Shown here: piece after piece, positions 24,220 to 36,883 of the stretch
Layout of the letters: each line of letters begins with the position of its first letter
Numbering within the stretch: position 1 is the stretch's first letter
DNA from: Culex pipiens pallens
Taxonomy: Eukaryota > Arthropoda > Insecta > Diptera > Culicidae
NCBI RefSeq assembly: GCF_016801865.2
Contig: NC_068938.1
Location: forward strand, 620,001 to 684,000
DNA length: 64,000 nt
Direction of reading: 5' to 3'
Program-made: the position numbers and the translations under genes
The notes under the pieces: model-generated
Told to the model about the DNA's origin: nothing
Databases searched by the model: none
Seen by the model: the letters and a program-made list of their open reading frames with translations, nothing else

Positions 24220-24716
24220 GATTCAAGACACTTTCCGTGAAATCATCTTTTTCATTGCACAAGAGATACACTCAATGAGTCTTCACGCCTGATGTGAGCC
24301 GATTGAACCAATTTAGTATTTAGATATCCTGGCATCTGGTTTTTGACCAAATTTAAATTTTGAGTGGTCGAAAATGTGTATGGTTATTAACAAAGCTTCT
24401 CTGATTTTTGATTGAACCAAACACATAAATTACTTTACACTTCCCTAATTGATTTGATTAAAAGCTAGAAAAAAATATGTTTTGAACAGCTAAAACTTCT
24501 TCTTATTTTAAATTACAAATATTTTTCGAATATTAATAATTATTATTACATTATTACAAAACGAATCCTTGAACCGAAATATTTCAATTTGTTGGAAATA
24601 AGAAGAAGCTCCGTTGCATACCAATATACTTTTCATGCCCTCTTGATGCAACCTGCACAATGATAATACAATTTTTATTCAACGCTTTTGAGCGCTAGAA
24701 TTGCAATTTGGGACCA
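24220..24716. other. AT-rich non-coding stretch
   Basis: Nothing recognisable beyond AT-rich runs. Confidence 0.4.
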
Positions 24717-24719
24717 TCC

Positions 24720-24873
24720 ATAAACCACGTGGACACATTAGGGGGGGGGGGGGGGTATGGCGATTGTCCACGCTCCATACAAAAAAGTTATTTTTTGTAT
24801 AGACAATTGTCCACGAGGGGGGGGGGGAGTTGAGAATTCCAAAAAAGTGTCCACGTGGTTTGTGAACGGTCCC
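24720..24873. mobile_element. GGGACCATCC MITE with poly-G loop
   Basis: Inverted ends GGGACCATCCATAAACCACG and GGTTTGTGAACGGTCCC, flanked by TTT on both sides. The interior holds two long G runs (about 24740-24754 and 24817-24828) on the same strand. The family recurs complete at 53625-53757 and as fragments at 5233, 33097, 48250 and 61028. The TTA duplication of the other complete copy suggests PIF/Harbinger. Confidence 0.8.
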
Positions 24874-27320
24874 TTTCCAGCATTGAAATTGTAGTATAAA
24901 ATCAAAATTAAGAAAAAATATCATTCGTTAATTAAACGCTTCCACCGTCGAACAAATTTCATTTTCGCGTAGCTTCGTGACACAGATAAAACTATGCCTC
25001 AAATGACGTCAAAGCTAAGCTAAATAAACAACATGGAACCGTGTCCAATCGTGAGATAAATGAACCGAAGGGTCAACTGGTCGACAGGTGCCCATGCGTT
25101 TTTTATTTCATCCAAACTGATGTTGCCCAAATTTTGCTCCCACTCCCCACCCCATCCATCTACATCCGTCCTACAAAGTCGCTAAATGCCATTTAAATTG
25201 TTAATTAAGATCCTGTCCCGCTCATTTCCCATTCCGCTTTTCCCTCTCTTCCTCTCTTGGGTTGTTGGTCGATTCTTATCGTGTTGTGCGAGCTGGTTCG
25301 GCTCGCCAGTCAATCATTCATATTTCCATCTGCTCCCAATACATCATAAAAATGTTGTCCTCAGGAAATAAAAAAAAGTGTGCACACACGTACACCAATT
25401 CGAACAAACTCTGTTTCATTTTTCATGTGGGTGACGTTCGCATATGTGTTTGAAGGATTTTTTTTTCTGCTTCTGCTGTCAAAAGGCAATTATTTTCCAG
25501 TTGTGTTATTCTCCAGGAGAAGTTGACAAAAAATCTCCTTCAACTTTTTAATATAGCTCGAAAACTGTTTACATATGTAGCATTAATTAGCTATATAATA
25601 ACATTTAATTTATTGGAAATTAAAAAAAAGCGTTTTCTAAGACACATTCAAATGTTTGTCAAGGGTTCTGATCAGGGGACAGTTTTTGTTACTGGCGCAG
25701 AAAGATGTTATTTTGTTGTTCTGACAGTCCTCTCATCTGTCTGCCGCCGCGAATTGCCGCACAAATACACGCACAAAACAACACTCACCCCACCCCTTTT
25801 TCACTCTTCAACATATTTCGTAATCCATTTCCATTTACCTTAATAATTTACGATTATCTCCTGGCTGCGGCACTCCACCGCGGCTCGGTGGCACTCTCCT
25901 TCATCCAATTTTCATTTTTTCCGAGAGGGGCCCTTTTTGCCCCACCCAGCCCCTAACGTCAAAACGTCGAGGATCGCAGTAAACTTTTTTTTCACTCACT
26001 TTGTTGTTTGGTTGTTTTGGCTTGCCTTGCGACGGGGGGTGGGCGGTTTTTCCACGGCCAACTTTATCGATTTTCATTATGTTGTGAGTATCCTTTTTTT
26101 GGCGTGTGCGGCCGGCGGCGCCCACTCTGCAGAGAAGGCACCATCAAAGGAGGCTGGGCTGGTGGCTGGACCATTTTGACGGTTGGGACCGGCAACCGGC
26201 CAACTTGGATGGCTATTATTTACCCTCATCAATTTTTAAAAGTGGTCGACTGGCTCAGCTGGGTGAAAAAATGGAAGGATCCACAGAATGGAAGTAATAC
26301 GGATGAAAGGAGTTGAGGTGGGAGTTGTTTGTTGATTGAATTACTTTTTCCTCAGGTCATTGAGGTTCGAGTTGAAGATTTTTAGAATTTATGAATTAAA
26401 AAACACAAATTCCAAAATTACCCATTTTATTCTGGCATAATACAACAAAAATCTTAAGTTCCCCCCTCCCTTTCACCGCCGTCGAGCTCAAAGAAGAGGG
26501 AGGCGCAAAAATTCTTAATCGCAGCCCTTTAACCCTCATTAAAAAGCATTTAGGAGTGCAGCCGGGGCTTTTAGTGCGATGCGAGTTTAGCCGTTAACGT
26601 GGAGAGCGGGGTCGCGCACCGTTGTATGCAAATTTACATAAATTACCGAATCGTAAAATGTCACCATCTTCGGGCTGAAGGTGGCGGCGGCGCCTGAGTC
26701 TGCGAGCGCTGAATTTTTGGAGCGAATTTTTTCGCCGGGTCGGACTGTGCAGATTACCGTGGGGGAGCGAATGTGGGAATGTTAGTTAAATTAATGATGT
26801 TCAATCTATTTCGAAATTTGTACAATCTTTTGCAGTTAATTTGTCAGTTAGTTAAAGTTAACTCTTAAAAAATGAACGCTGTTAAAAAGTAAAAAAGAAA
26901 TAATTTCAAACTTATTTGGGGATCTCGTAGAGATTTTCCCATATCCCTTAAAAAAAGTTGACATTTACATTTCCCATCCTCAAAATCCCTTTCTTTGTCC
27001 CTAGTGCGCGATGGAAATGAAAGCGGCTGGCAATGGATGGCTTTCATGATGGTGAGAATATGGTTCAAGTAGAATTATCAATTCAATCATCGTCTCCAAG
27101 TAAAGTGAAGCAAATTAAAAAAAATGTCTTCATTTTTTGTTTTTAATTACATTTGCTAGAATTTTAAATATTTTTCAATAAAATTCAATAGATTAAATAA
27201 TCACAAAGATTTAAAAATGTTTTCATATTTCCTTTAAAATAATCATTTTGAAATAATAAAAAAATTAAAAAATATTAAAATACAATAATTTAAAAAATTA
27301 AATAATTTTTAGTTAGAATA
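24874..27320. other. Unique non-coding stretch
   Basis: Balanced composition from 25100 to 26780, with short open frames on both strands and no recognisable domain. AT-rich from 26780 onward and grading into the 10-bp satellite. I see no RNA gene or transposon end. Confidence 0.4.
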
Positions 27321-28490
27321 ATTTTCAATAATTTTCAATAATTTTCAATACTTTTCAATAATTTTGAATAATTTTCAATAATTTTCAATAATTTTCAATA
27401 ATTTTTAATAATTTTCAATAATTTTTAATAATTCTCAATAATTTTCAATAATTTTCAATAATTTTCAATAATTTTCAATAATTTTCAATAATTTTCAATA
27501 ATTTTCAATAATTTTCAATAATTTTCAATAATTTTCAATAATTTTCAATAATTTTCAATAATTTTCAATAATTTTCAATAATTTTCAATAATTTTCAATA
27601 ATTTTCAATAATTTTCAATAATTTTCAATAATTTTCAATAATTTTCAATAATTTTCAATAATTTTCAATAATTTTCAATAATTTTCAATAATTTTCAATA
27701 ATTTATAATAATTTTCAATAATTTTCAATAATTTTAAATAATTTTCAAAAATTTTCAATAATTTTCAATAATTTTAAATAATTTTCAATAATTTTCAATA
27801 ATTGTCAATAATTTTCAATAATTTTCAATAATTGTCAACAATTTTCAATAATTTTCAATAATTTTCAATAATTTTCAATAATTTTCAATAATTTTCAATA
27901 ATTTTCAATAATTTTCAAAAAATTTCAATAATTTTCAATAATTTTCAATAATTTTCAATAATTTTCAATAATTTTCAATAATTTTCAATAATTTTCAATA
28001 ATTTTCAATAATTTTCAATAATTTTCAATAATTTTCAATAATTTTCAATAATTTTCAATAATTTTCAATAATTTTTAATAATTTTCAATAATTTTCAATA
28101 ATTTTCAATAATTTTCAATAATTTTCAAAAATTTTCAATAATTTTCAATAATTTTCAATAATTTTCAATAATTTTCAATAATTTTCAATAATTTTCAATA
28201 ATTTTCAATAATTTTCAATAATTTTCAATAATTTTCAATAATTTTCAATAATTTATAATAATTTTCAATAATTTTCAATAATTTTCAATAATTTTCAATA
28301 ATTTTCAATAATTTTCAATAATTTTCAATAATTTTCAATAATATTCAATAATGTTCAATAATTTTCTACAATTTTCAATAATTTTCAATATTTTTAAATG
28401 TATACCAATAATTTTCAAAAAAAATAGATAATTTTCAATAATTTTCAATAATTTTAAATAATTTTCAATAATTTTCAATAATTTTCAATC
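27321..28490 (+). repeat. 10-bp satellite, unit ATTTTCAATA, 117 units
   Basis: The array stays in perfect 10-base register for 1,170 bases: substitutions occur (for example TTTTAAATA, ATTGTCAATA, and a degraded zone at 28361-28440), but no insertion or deletion breaks the phase. Each unit has a T4 tract spaced one helical turn from the next, the arrangement known to give intrinsic DNA curvature. Confidence 0.97.
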
Positions 28491-29940
28491 ATATAATTTT
28501 AAATTTCAGTATACGACCCCTCACGGTCACCACGGAGAGCAAGCGAAAAACGGTGTCTCCAGAAACACTTTGCATTCGATCTCATCACTGGTGGAACTAA
28601 AGCGGTATGGGGTTAAGGGGATGTTCGACCTATCTTCCCTTGCCGCATGATAATCGTAAAATGTTTTGTTGCGGGCCGTTTTCGGACTCCTCGTTGTCGT
28701 CGCAGGGCCCCGTTTTAATTATCGCTTCAATGCCGTACAAAGTTCGGTTTATTGTTGCGGGGAAAATGATACCGACTGTAAGTTTTTTTTTGTTTTTAAT
28801 TCGTGGAGGTTATTAAAAGTTGACAGTGCTTTCGCCGGGACAATATTTGCAGCATAAAAAGGTGTCTTTAGCAGTTTTGTGGTCCGGAGAGCATAAACAG
28901 GGGTTTTAAAAAAAAGGGTTACTGCGATGACGACGACGTCAGCAAGGTAAATCCGTTTTATCACCGTCGCCGACGACTTCGTCGTCGCACACTTTGATTG
29001 AGTTTCGCGTTTCGCGCCAAATCCAGCCACTTGTAATATTTTGATGAATCGTAAACGTGACAAGATGCGATTAAATGCCGATCGTGGTGCGTGCGATAAA
29101 AGTCTTGGAACGGGCATATAAAAACAATTGATGAATCTGAAATTTGCCTTCCTTTCTGGAATTTTATTGCCGAGCGATGGCCCTTCACCCTTTCCCGAGA
29201 GGAGTGAGAGAGAGAGAGAGAGAGATACAGAGTTTAAAGACCATTGTCCGTTGATTTCTTATACTGACAGAAACACTCTGTTTTTTTTTTACATTTTTAA
29301 TGTAGCTTCATTTTAGCCGAGCTTCGTTTTTGTTTCATTTGTTTTATTATCATAATACGTTTTAAAACCTCGGTCTTGATGGAGCTCTTCTTTTTTTCTC
29401 CTCTTCCCTCTCTGGTTGGTTTTGTTGTCTTTTGTATCCCCATCTTCATTGGAAAACAACTCCGAAACGATCGGAGTGGCCAACAAACGCCGGAGAGAGG
29501 CAAATCATTTGCTCATTTTTATGGTCCACCCGAGATGACGATGGTGGCCGGTGGAAGGGCACGTACGCAGATAAGACCGTTTGGACTTTGGAGGAGTCGT
29601 TCAGAGATGACTCAGATCTCTGCGAGAGCAATTATTCGCATTTTTGTTCGTTTGTCAACTGGTTCGCACGCCCCCTGGTCCCGGCGGAAAGGAGTCGTCA
29701 GGCAGGGGTATTTTAATGTACTCTGGAAGAGAAACAAATGAGCCAAGTGCCAAAGGAAGACGCGGTCGTTGGACACTTGTGTCTGGCTTTATAGGCAAAT
29801 GAGCTTAGATTAATTTGCAACTTATCACGTTTAATGACTGGCGAGGCTCGATTCGCTGGAAGACCCTCGGGAGGTTGGTTTTCGAAGAAAAAGTATTGAA
29901 ATTGGTGATGACACCAATTCAATTCAAATTATAAGCAGAT
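28491..29940. other. Unique non-coding stretch
   Basis: Contains a GTAAGT donor-like site at 28778-28783 followed by a T-rich tract, CGA triplets near 28925-28990, and a (GA)n run at about 29206-29226. Open frames overlap on both strands without motifs. No supported gene. Confidence 0.35.
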
Positions 29941-30084
29941 TTATCAATTTATCAATTTATCAATTTATCAATTTATCAATTTATCAATTTATCAATTTAT
30001 CAATTTATCAATTTATCAATTTATCAATTTATCAATTTATCAATTTATCAATTAATCAATTTATCAATTTATCAATTTATCATT
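29941..30084 (+). repeat. 8-bp satellite, unit ATCAATTT
   Basis: About 17 tandem copies with one variant (TTAATCAAT near 30051). The array runs directly into the terminal repeat of the next MITE. Confidence 0.95.
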
Positions 30085-30243
30085 TAGGGCGTCATCCATA
30101 AAGTATGTCACGCTCTAGGGGGGGAGGGCGTGTGTGCAAGTGTGACATTGCATGTTATAAGTATAGGAAAAGCTTGACAAAGGGGGGGAGGGGGGGTAAA
30201 TTTTGGCTGATTTTAGCGTGACGTACTTTATGGATAAAGCCTA
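30085..30243. mobile_element. Short MITE, ends TAGGGCGTCATCCATAAAG
   Basis: Inverted ends TAGGGCGTCATCCATAAAG and CTTTATGGATAAAGCCTA enclose two G-rich runs (about 30118-30128 and 30181-30196). A TA duplication fits the flanks, but a longer one cannot be confirmed because a satellite forms the left flank. It is non-coding. Confidence 0.7.
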
Positions 30244-30396
30244 GTTCGACACGCTTTCGCGTTTTTTTTTTTCATTTTTTGATTCGGATGAAACTTTGTC
30301 CACGCATTTCCTATGGCAAAAGAAGAAATTCTGTATTTTGAGAAGAGATTGTCTGATCGATTTGGTGTCTCCGGCCAAAATGTAGGGTTATGATAA

Positions 30397-32028
30397 AGAG
30401 CAATTCCAGCCCAAAACTTAGAATTTTTTAGGTACTTTTTTCTCGACCCTTTCCCATTTCAATGAAACTTTGTAGACATGTTATCCTAGGCATATATAAG
30501 CCATTTTTGTGTATATATACACTCGATAATGACATTTGAGAAGGGCGTAAGTGTTTTAAATATTTTGGTATTTCCTAATTCAAAAATTGCTGTATCTCGA
30601 AGCCGTTGCATCGTATCAAAAAGTGGTCAAAGACAAACTTGTAGGAAATTTGACGGGCTTTCCGAAAAAAATACACTGAAAGAAAAAAACACTCCATTTT
30701 TATGCGATTTTTTGATTTTTAAGTATAAAAATCAAATTTGAAGGTGAGCCCACGATTTTTTTTCGTTCAAAATTTTTGTGAAAATAGCCTAAGATGATAC
30801 AAAAAGATTCACGAAAAATGCAGGATGGAGCAACTCACTTAAAAAAATACAAAAATCATTTACTGAAACTGTTTTTTTGAAAAGTGCTCTAAACGTCAAA
30901 TTTTTCAAAAACCGAATACGGGAATCGATTCTCCAGACAATTTTACATAAAAGTCTCCATATTGACCATTGTCCTTAGTCCATTCCTTGTGAAGTTACAG
31001 CGGTTTTAAAAATAAAAATGTTGAAAAAATAGGTTTTTTGATGGTTTTTGGCAATTTCTATATGACAGACTTGATTTTTCAGTCTCGAAAATATTGTTAC
31101 CGGAAAGCTCGTCCAATTTCCCATAAGTTTGTCTTTGACCACATTTCAATTGGATGTATGGGCTTATAGATATAAGCTAATTACATTGCTCATAACTGAA
31201 AACATAATATTTTTTCAGTGTAGTATAGTAACCTGGATAGTAAATTAGCTTATATCTGTAAGCCCACACATCCAATTGAAATGTGGTCAGAGACAAACTT
31301 ATGGGAAATTGGACGAGCTTTTCGGTAAAAATATTTTCGAGATTGAAAAATCAAGTCTGTCATATAGAAATTGCCAAAAACCATCAAAAAACCTATTTTT
31401 TCAACATTTTTATTTTTAAAACCGCTGTAACTTCACAAGGAATGGACTAAGGACAATGGTCAATATGGAGACTTTTATGTAAAATTGTCTGGAGAATCGA
31501 TTCCCGTATTCGGTTTTTGAAAATTTTGACGTTTAGAGCACTTTTCAAAAAAACAGTTTCAGTAAATGATTTTTGTATTTTTTTAAGTGAGTTGCTCCAT
31601 CCTGCATTTTTCGGGAATCTTTTTGTATCATCTTAGGCTATTTTCACAAAAATTTTGAACGAAAAAAAATCGTGGGCTCACCTTCAAATTTGATTTTTAT
31701 ACTTAAAAATCAAAAAAATCGCATAAAAATGGAGTGTTTTTTTCTTTCAGTGTATTTTTTTCGGAAAGCCCGTCAAATTTCCTACAAGTTTGTCTTTGAC
31801 CACTTTTTGATACGATGCAACGGCTTGGAGATACAGCAATTTTTGAATTACAAAATACAAATATATTTAAAACACTTACGCCCTTCTCAAATGTCATTTT
31901 CGAGTACAATTGGCTCCATATACACAAAAATGGCTTATATATGCCTAGGATAACCTGTCTACAAAGTTTCATTGAAATCGGAGAGGGTCGGGTACAACCG
32001 ATTCCCTATTTGACATGGAATTGCTCTA
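30397..32028. mobile_element. 1.6 kb inverted-repeat element, ends AGAGCAATTCCA
   Basis: Two arms of about 780 bases (about 30397-31183 and 31240-32028) mirror each other around a spacer of about 55 bases. Inner arms are nearly identical, while the outer 150 bases are more diverged. Ends AGAGCAATTCCA and TGGAATTGCTCT mark the limits; a clear target duplication is not visible. Mirror open frames at 30529-30741 and 31703-31972 encode the same peptide by symmetry and are not genes. Confidence 0.75.
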
Positions 32029-32619
32029 AAGACTTTTCGGAAAAAATGGTAGACTAGAAAAAATACGATTTTATTAAATTTAAATTTTTATCACTAAAAG
32101 TTAAATTCCCAAAATAAGCATTTAAAATTTTTCGATTTTTTTTATGTTTTAGGGGACAATCTTTGTCTTTTTCAAGTCATAGCTACTTTTAGGAATACAT
32201 TTTCGATTTCTTTTCGTTTTTTTTTTGCATTTTAAAAATTACTTCTTGTATGAAAAACACCCCTACAAAGCTATGCAAATCTACTGCAGTTTTGTCTTTG
32301 GGTCTTTGACAATCGGGCAATCAGTTTTTAAGATACAGCATCACAATGTATTCAAAATGTATTTTTTTTTTAAATTATTTTCCGTATGATTTCAGGTAAC
32401 AAAAACCCACAGCTTTTGAGACAGAAAAGTATGGAAAAAAAGATGCAGATCTATGATTTTCTGAGAAAAAAAAAACAAGAATAAATATAACTGTTTATTT
32501 TTACCTAATTATGGTTGAAAAAATCCTAATCAGACCATATACGCCCTATTTAATAAAAATGCAAAAAAAATGAAATAATATTCTAAACAGTTTATAATTG
32601 TTGAACATTTATCATTTTT
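32029..32619. other. AT-rich repeat-like stretch
   Basis: Non-coding; no boundaries found. Confidence 0.4.
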
Positions 32620-33188
32620 GCCTTCCTCACCTTACTTTGGAAAGGATATAAAATCACTCGGAATGGTTTTAATCGATCCGTCTTAACGTCCCCAAAGTTG
32701 CTGTTTAAATTCATGCAGTTTTATCATGTATTTAAAAAGTTATGTTAAAAAAAAACTGTTTCATATCAAATTAAAATTATGGTAAAAAGGGTGGTTTTTT
32801 CATGAAACCCTCACATGTTATATATTTTTAGAAAGCATATGAGAAGACATTTTAGGTGGAGTAAGAATTTTCAAGATCTGACCTACCTATCTTAAATTAC
32901 AAGCAGTTTAAAAAATGGTCTGAATTCACATAACCTCAACTGGTCGGGTCTGATCGCCACGAAAAAGCCGTGTAGAGGGATGCCATTTTTCTCAAAGGTT
33001 GTGTCTGTATAATCTTGACAAAAAGTCTGTAGGTAGTCTGTTTTTTTACTCATAACTTATTTTTATTAGGACCTCTTAGGTGCTGCGAACGTTAGGGGAG
33101 ATCCATAAACATGTGGACACTTTAGGGGGGTTGGAATCACTATAAATGAGAGGAAGGCACCAACCACCTATAAAGGTGGATTAAGTAA
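32620..33188. mobile_element. Dispersed element with GCCTTCCTC ends
   Basis: Short inverted ends GCCTTCCTCAC (32620) and GAGAGGAAGGC (about 33148-33158), followed by a CCACCTATAAAGGTGG palindrome and GGATTAAGT. The right-end sequence recurs near 3347-3380. A fragment of the ATCCATAAACATGTGGACAC MITE is embedded near 33105-33125. No open frame. Confidence 0.55.
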
Positions 33189-33209
33189 CGTTTTTATATA
33201 TATAGTTCA

Positions 33210-33510
33210 TATAAAAAATTTCGACGGTTTTGTTCGAACGCGAATCAATTCAACACGGAAGGTCAGATTGAGGTGCTCTTTGTTGCGTTGGGTTCGTTTA
33301 AGTCCAAGGAAGGTTCTTACGCTAACTAATTAACACTTTGGCCACTCTGGAACCGATTCCGGAGCAACGGCAAATTGTATGGAGAAAGTTACGTAACATC
33401 AAATTTTGATCACAGGAGGCTGAATAAGCAAAAAAGCAAAAAACGTCAACAATCGAAAAAAAAGGCAGAACGAAGTTTATCGGGTAAGGATTGTAGTTCA
33501 TATTTTTTGT
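33210..33510 (+). repeat. Dispersed repeat copy 1 (TTTCGACGGTTTTGTTCG)
   Basis: About 270 bases match the segment at 43898-44175 in the same orientation and order (TTCGACGGTTTTGTTCG, GTTGCGTTGGGTTCG, ACCGATTCCGGAGCA and GACGAAGTTTGTCGGGT-like blocks). It is probably the 3' part of a retrotransposon family; the family is not identified. Confidence 0.65.
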
Positions 33511-33734
33511 GAATTTAGAAAGGGGGAGGTAAAAAAAATAAACAAAATTTGCAATGTTCGTAGACTATTTAAAAAATAAATAAATAAAATAAGCTCGGTG
33601 ACCTTTCGTCAAATTTTCAATGTAAAAAAACATGTGGAAAAAAATATTTTCAAAATTGTTAAATCCAATTTGAAAAGTCCCTAGATATGGATTTTTGGAC
33701 CTTTTCAAATATGAAGCTAAATTTTAAAATATGG

Positions 33735-33870
33735 ATATAGGAGTTCATGCAACAAGTTGGAAATAGAAGTTTTTCAACACGAGTCGTACATTGTTCCAAA
33801 AAGATTCTCCCAAGTTGGATAAATACGACAAGTGCAATGGACGATTTATTCAATGTTGTTGAATTCAAAA
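33735..33870 (+). mobile_element. Fragment of the TGCTGAAAAGTT foldback family
   Basis: Contains the TTCATGCAACAAGTTG start, the TCGTACATT block and AAGTTGGATAAATACGACAAG, in the order seen in the arms at 61.5-63.2 kb. Diverged and truncated. Confidence 0.6.
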
Positions 33871-33959
33871 AGTTTTAATAAAATATTATAATTTTTGAAA
33901 TTTATAAAATTTTGTATATAAAATTAGCTTAACATTTTTTATCATCTAATTCAACAATG

Positions 33960-36020
33960 TTCAAATTTCAAACCTTCTCGTCATAACACTTATTTTTGTG
34001 CTGCCGTTGTTTGCTCTCCGGTCAAGATTTCTCGTTTGAGTTTGTACGTACTCAAACTCATCGCCACTCGTATAAGAACGGGGTTTGAATGGCTGCGGCT
34101 TAAAACAAAGAATTTAATTATGTTGACATTCGGTCGGGGTTTCTTTTTTTTGTGTTCGCGCCTCCTCACAGCAAGAAATGATCTTCTTTTTTCCAGCATC
34201 GTCATCATCATAATCATCTCGAGAGTGAGCTCAGCACAGAATGTGGACTTCTGTGTGTATGCCTTTTGCTATACTCTGTTATCTTTCTTTTTTTTAATGT
34301 CGTCGTCATTTGGGATGCTTTTTGTTTCGACGTTTTTTGTATGTTTTGTTAGGGTGGTCTCATCCAAGTAGAGGATATTTGAAGTTGGTATGATGAAATA
34401 TTACTCAAGACCAAAATACATGCCCCCACCTTAGTGTTATGCAAAGCGAGCTTTCGAGAGCAAATTGTGGGTGGTTCAGCAGAGCTGCTGGAAGGGGTTC
34501 GACGGGTGAGAACAAAAGATCCAGAACATAAAAAAATGCGAACAGATTAAAACAAGTTCATAATAAATTGCTGATGGCAAGCAAGAGTGAGGGGAGATCT
34601 GGAAAGTGCTATTAAATGTTTTATATTGTTTTCTGTCAGAGCAGCAGAGAGAGGATATCTCATTTGGAAGAGGGGGTAAGGTGCACGGCGCAGAGCAGGG
34701 CATGAGAATGAAATGAATCCGATTCGGATGGATCGTGCAAAGTGGATTTTGTGCCGGTCAAATGAAGAATAACGAATGCAAATTGTTGCGCGGAGAATCG
34801 TCATGCGATTTTAAACTGCTGATTGCGAACTTATTGGAGCTGAAGTACATTGTTGGTTTTAAATTTACATTGATTTATTTTTTTCAGTTTTTTTATAATA
34901 TTTGATTCTTGTGTAATTTCTGAAAAATAAAAAGTTTAAAAGGATAATGTAAAAAACTTGAATTCGAATATTGACAACAAAAGTCTCTAACAAAGTAAGC
35001 ATTGATCTCTTCAATCATCCGGCACCGGAAAACCAGCGCCAACTACGTGTCGATTTCACAAACACGCACTTTTCATGAAAAAACGCAACATTTCCCCCTT
35101 TCATCCCATCACCACCAATCCAGTGAAAACTAGATCATTTTCTCCCTGTTCTTGATGATTTGCTCTGCCACCAAACACACTTCTGAAAAAATAGAACCAC
35201 TCAACTGATCGCTTCAAAACGCGATGAACCCAAACGAAAAAAAGAGTAGAGTGGTTCACATTTCCAAACAATCAATTTTCACTTGCCATAAAATGTTCTT
35301 GTCGATATTAGTAACAACAAAAACAACATCAACCATAACCGTTCGCTCAAAAAGTTTTATCGTCGGAAGATTTCTTTCTCGCGCTGGAAGACTTCCAATG
35401 TTTACGCAACGTCTCGAATCAAGAGTCAGGAAAATCGGAGAAAAACCGAGAAAAAAAAAAGAAATATCGTACCGTGTATAAAAATATGATGTAACAGGCA
35501 ATTAAAAGTGGAAAATATTGTACTACCTTCCCGCGCGGTTTCCTCTCCCCGTCGCCTACTACGACGGTGTCCCACATTGAGAGAGAACAATCGCGCAGCA
35601 GGCTGGGCGGGGGGAAAACTCATAAATTAGAAATCTTCGAATCATATCGTTAGGAGGGGTCGGATTTCCCTTTGGGAACGTTCGCGCAGCGAAAAAAAAC
35701 CTCCGGCAAAAGAACTTATTGAAAGAAGATGAGACGCGGGGAATTTTAAACAACATCACAACTGTGCGAGGAGTACGGAGTTTTGAGTGATGGACGGACT
35801 TTTGAGGTGAGGTTGAGGGGAGAGAAAGCATTAATAGCCTCTTCGAAAGAAACAAGCCGCAGTTTTCCGCTTTTCCGGCGAGCGTGCACGTGCCAAACTT
35901 CCTCTATTTGTCTTTTATTGATGTTGTTGTCGGAAATGTTTTTTGACTGCTTTTTTTGGGTTGAGGTTTTTAAAGCAAGTGCAACCCCTTTAGATTGGGG
36001 TCTTTTGTTAGGCCATTTTA
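33960..36020. other. Unique non-coding stretch
   Basis: Balanced composition with overlapping open frames on both strands and no recognised protein motif. No transposon ends seen. AT-rich between 34850 and 34980. Confidence 0.4.
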
Positions 36021-36027
36021 GTTAGGG

Positions 36028-36877
36028 TGTTCCAACAGTACTGTTTGAAGAAAACAAGCAGGTCATCTACACCTGTTTTTCACCTGTTGGCAAACGACCC
36101 AAAGTTTATCTAGCAGAAAACGAGGGGCACTTATAAACACTTTTTACTGTCCATTTTTATGGGATTAGTCCGGCTAGGCCGCAGACAGTCTGAAGCTAAA
36201 ACACAACACAAATGATAACCAAAGCAAATGCAGAGCAACTGGCCACAAACCAAATAGATTTGCTCCAACTGTGGATGTGGTTTTAGACATTGAGTAAAGA
36301 GACACAGACAGAGAAAAAAACGCATTAACCAGCCCCAAGTTAAGGGACCTGTTCTGAGGTAATGAGCTATCACATTAACTATGCGTTTAATATGAGCCAG
36401 GTAAATTGCGACATCCATCTCTTACTTACAGGGGTAGCTCGCGAGTCTGTCCTCTTCTCTGGCCGGCTGGTGAAGCAATAAAAACGAAGGTATTTTGCAA
36501 CAAAACGACACAGAGCGAAGGATCTGGGACGCGCGAGGTGGTAACGTGATGTTGTAATAGAAGTGGAGCCACTTTTGAAGCTAAATTGTGGTCAGTTAGG
36601 AGATCTAATGGACGTCTTAGTAGGCGCTGGATCGAGAAATGTGGTATCATGCGGCTCCACCGTTACTTTGATACCTTAGGGTGACGTCCTTCATCATTAA
36701 TGATCACTACCACGTCATTATGTACGTTTCTCAGAGTCATATTCGTGCTTAGCGACCCAAAATTAGTCAAAATTGAACGATCACAAGCTTGTAACAAGTT
36801 GTTTAAATCTAAGTAATATTCTACCAACGCCGTACTGAACGCCATCTTGAATTGCACTAGCCGGACCCTGATTAACA
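36028..36877 (-). mobile_element. Candidate solo LTR or LTR remnant
   Basis: An 850-bp block starts TGTTCCAACAG and ends GATTAACA, so its termini form TGTT/AACA. On the minus strand it is preceded by a purine-rich GGGCGGTGGAA stretch like a polypurine tract. The flanks do not show a matching 5-bp duplication. Related, diverged pieces (GGACCCTGATT, a CGACCCAAAA block, a CAATCTTGAATAT block) lie at 37440-37620. BEL/Pao is possible, but no gag or pol sequence is present; low confidence. Confidence 0.35.
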
Positions 36878-36883
36878 TTCCAC

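Noticed and set aside
10491..30084. CRISPR-like arrays
   Set aside because: The tandem repeats are 8-10 bp satellites without unique spacers, and the genome is eukaryotic.
30529..31972. Repeated 70-89 codon peptides on opposite strands
   Set aside because: Mirror arms of the 1.6 kb inverted-repeat element.
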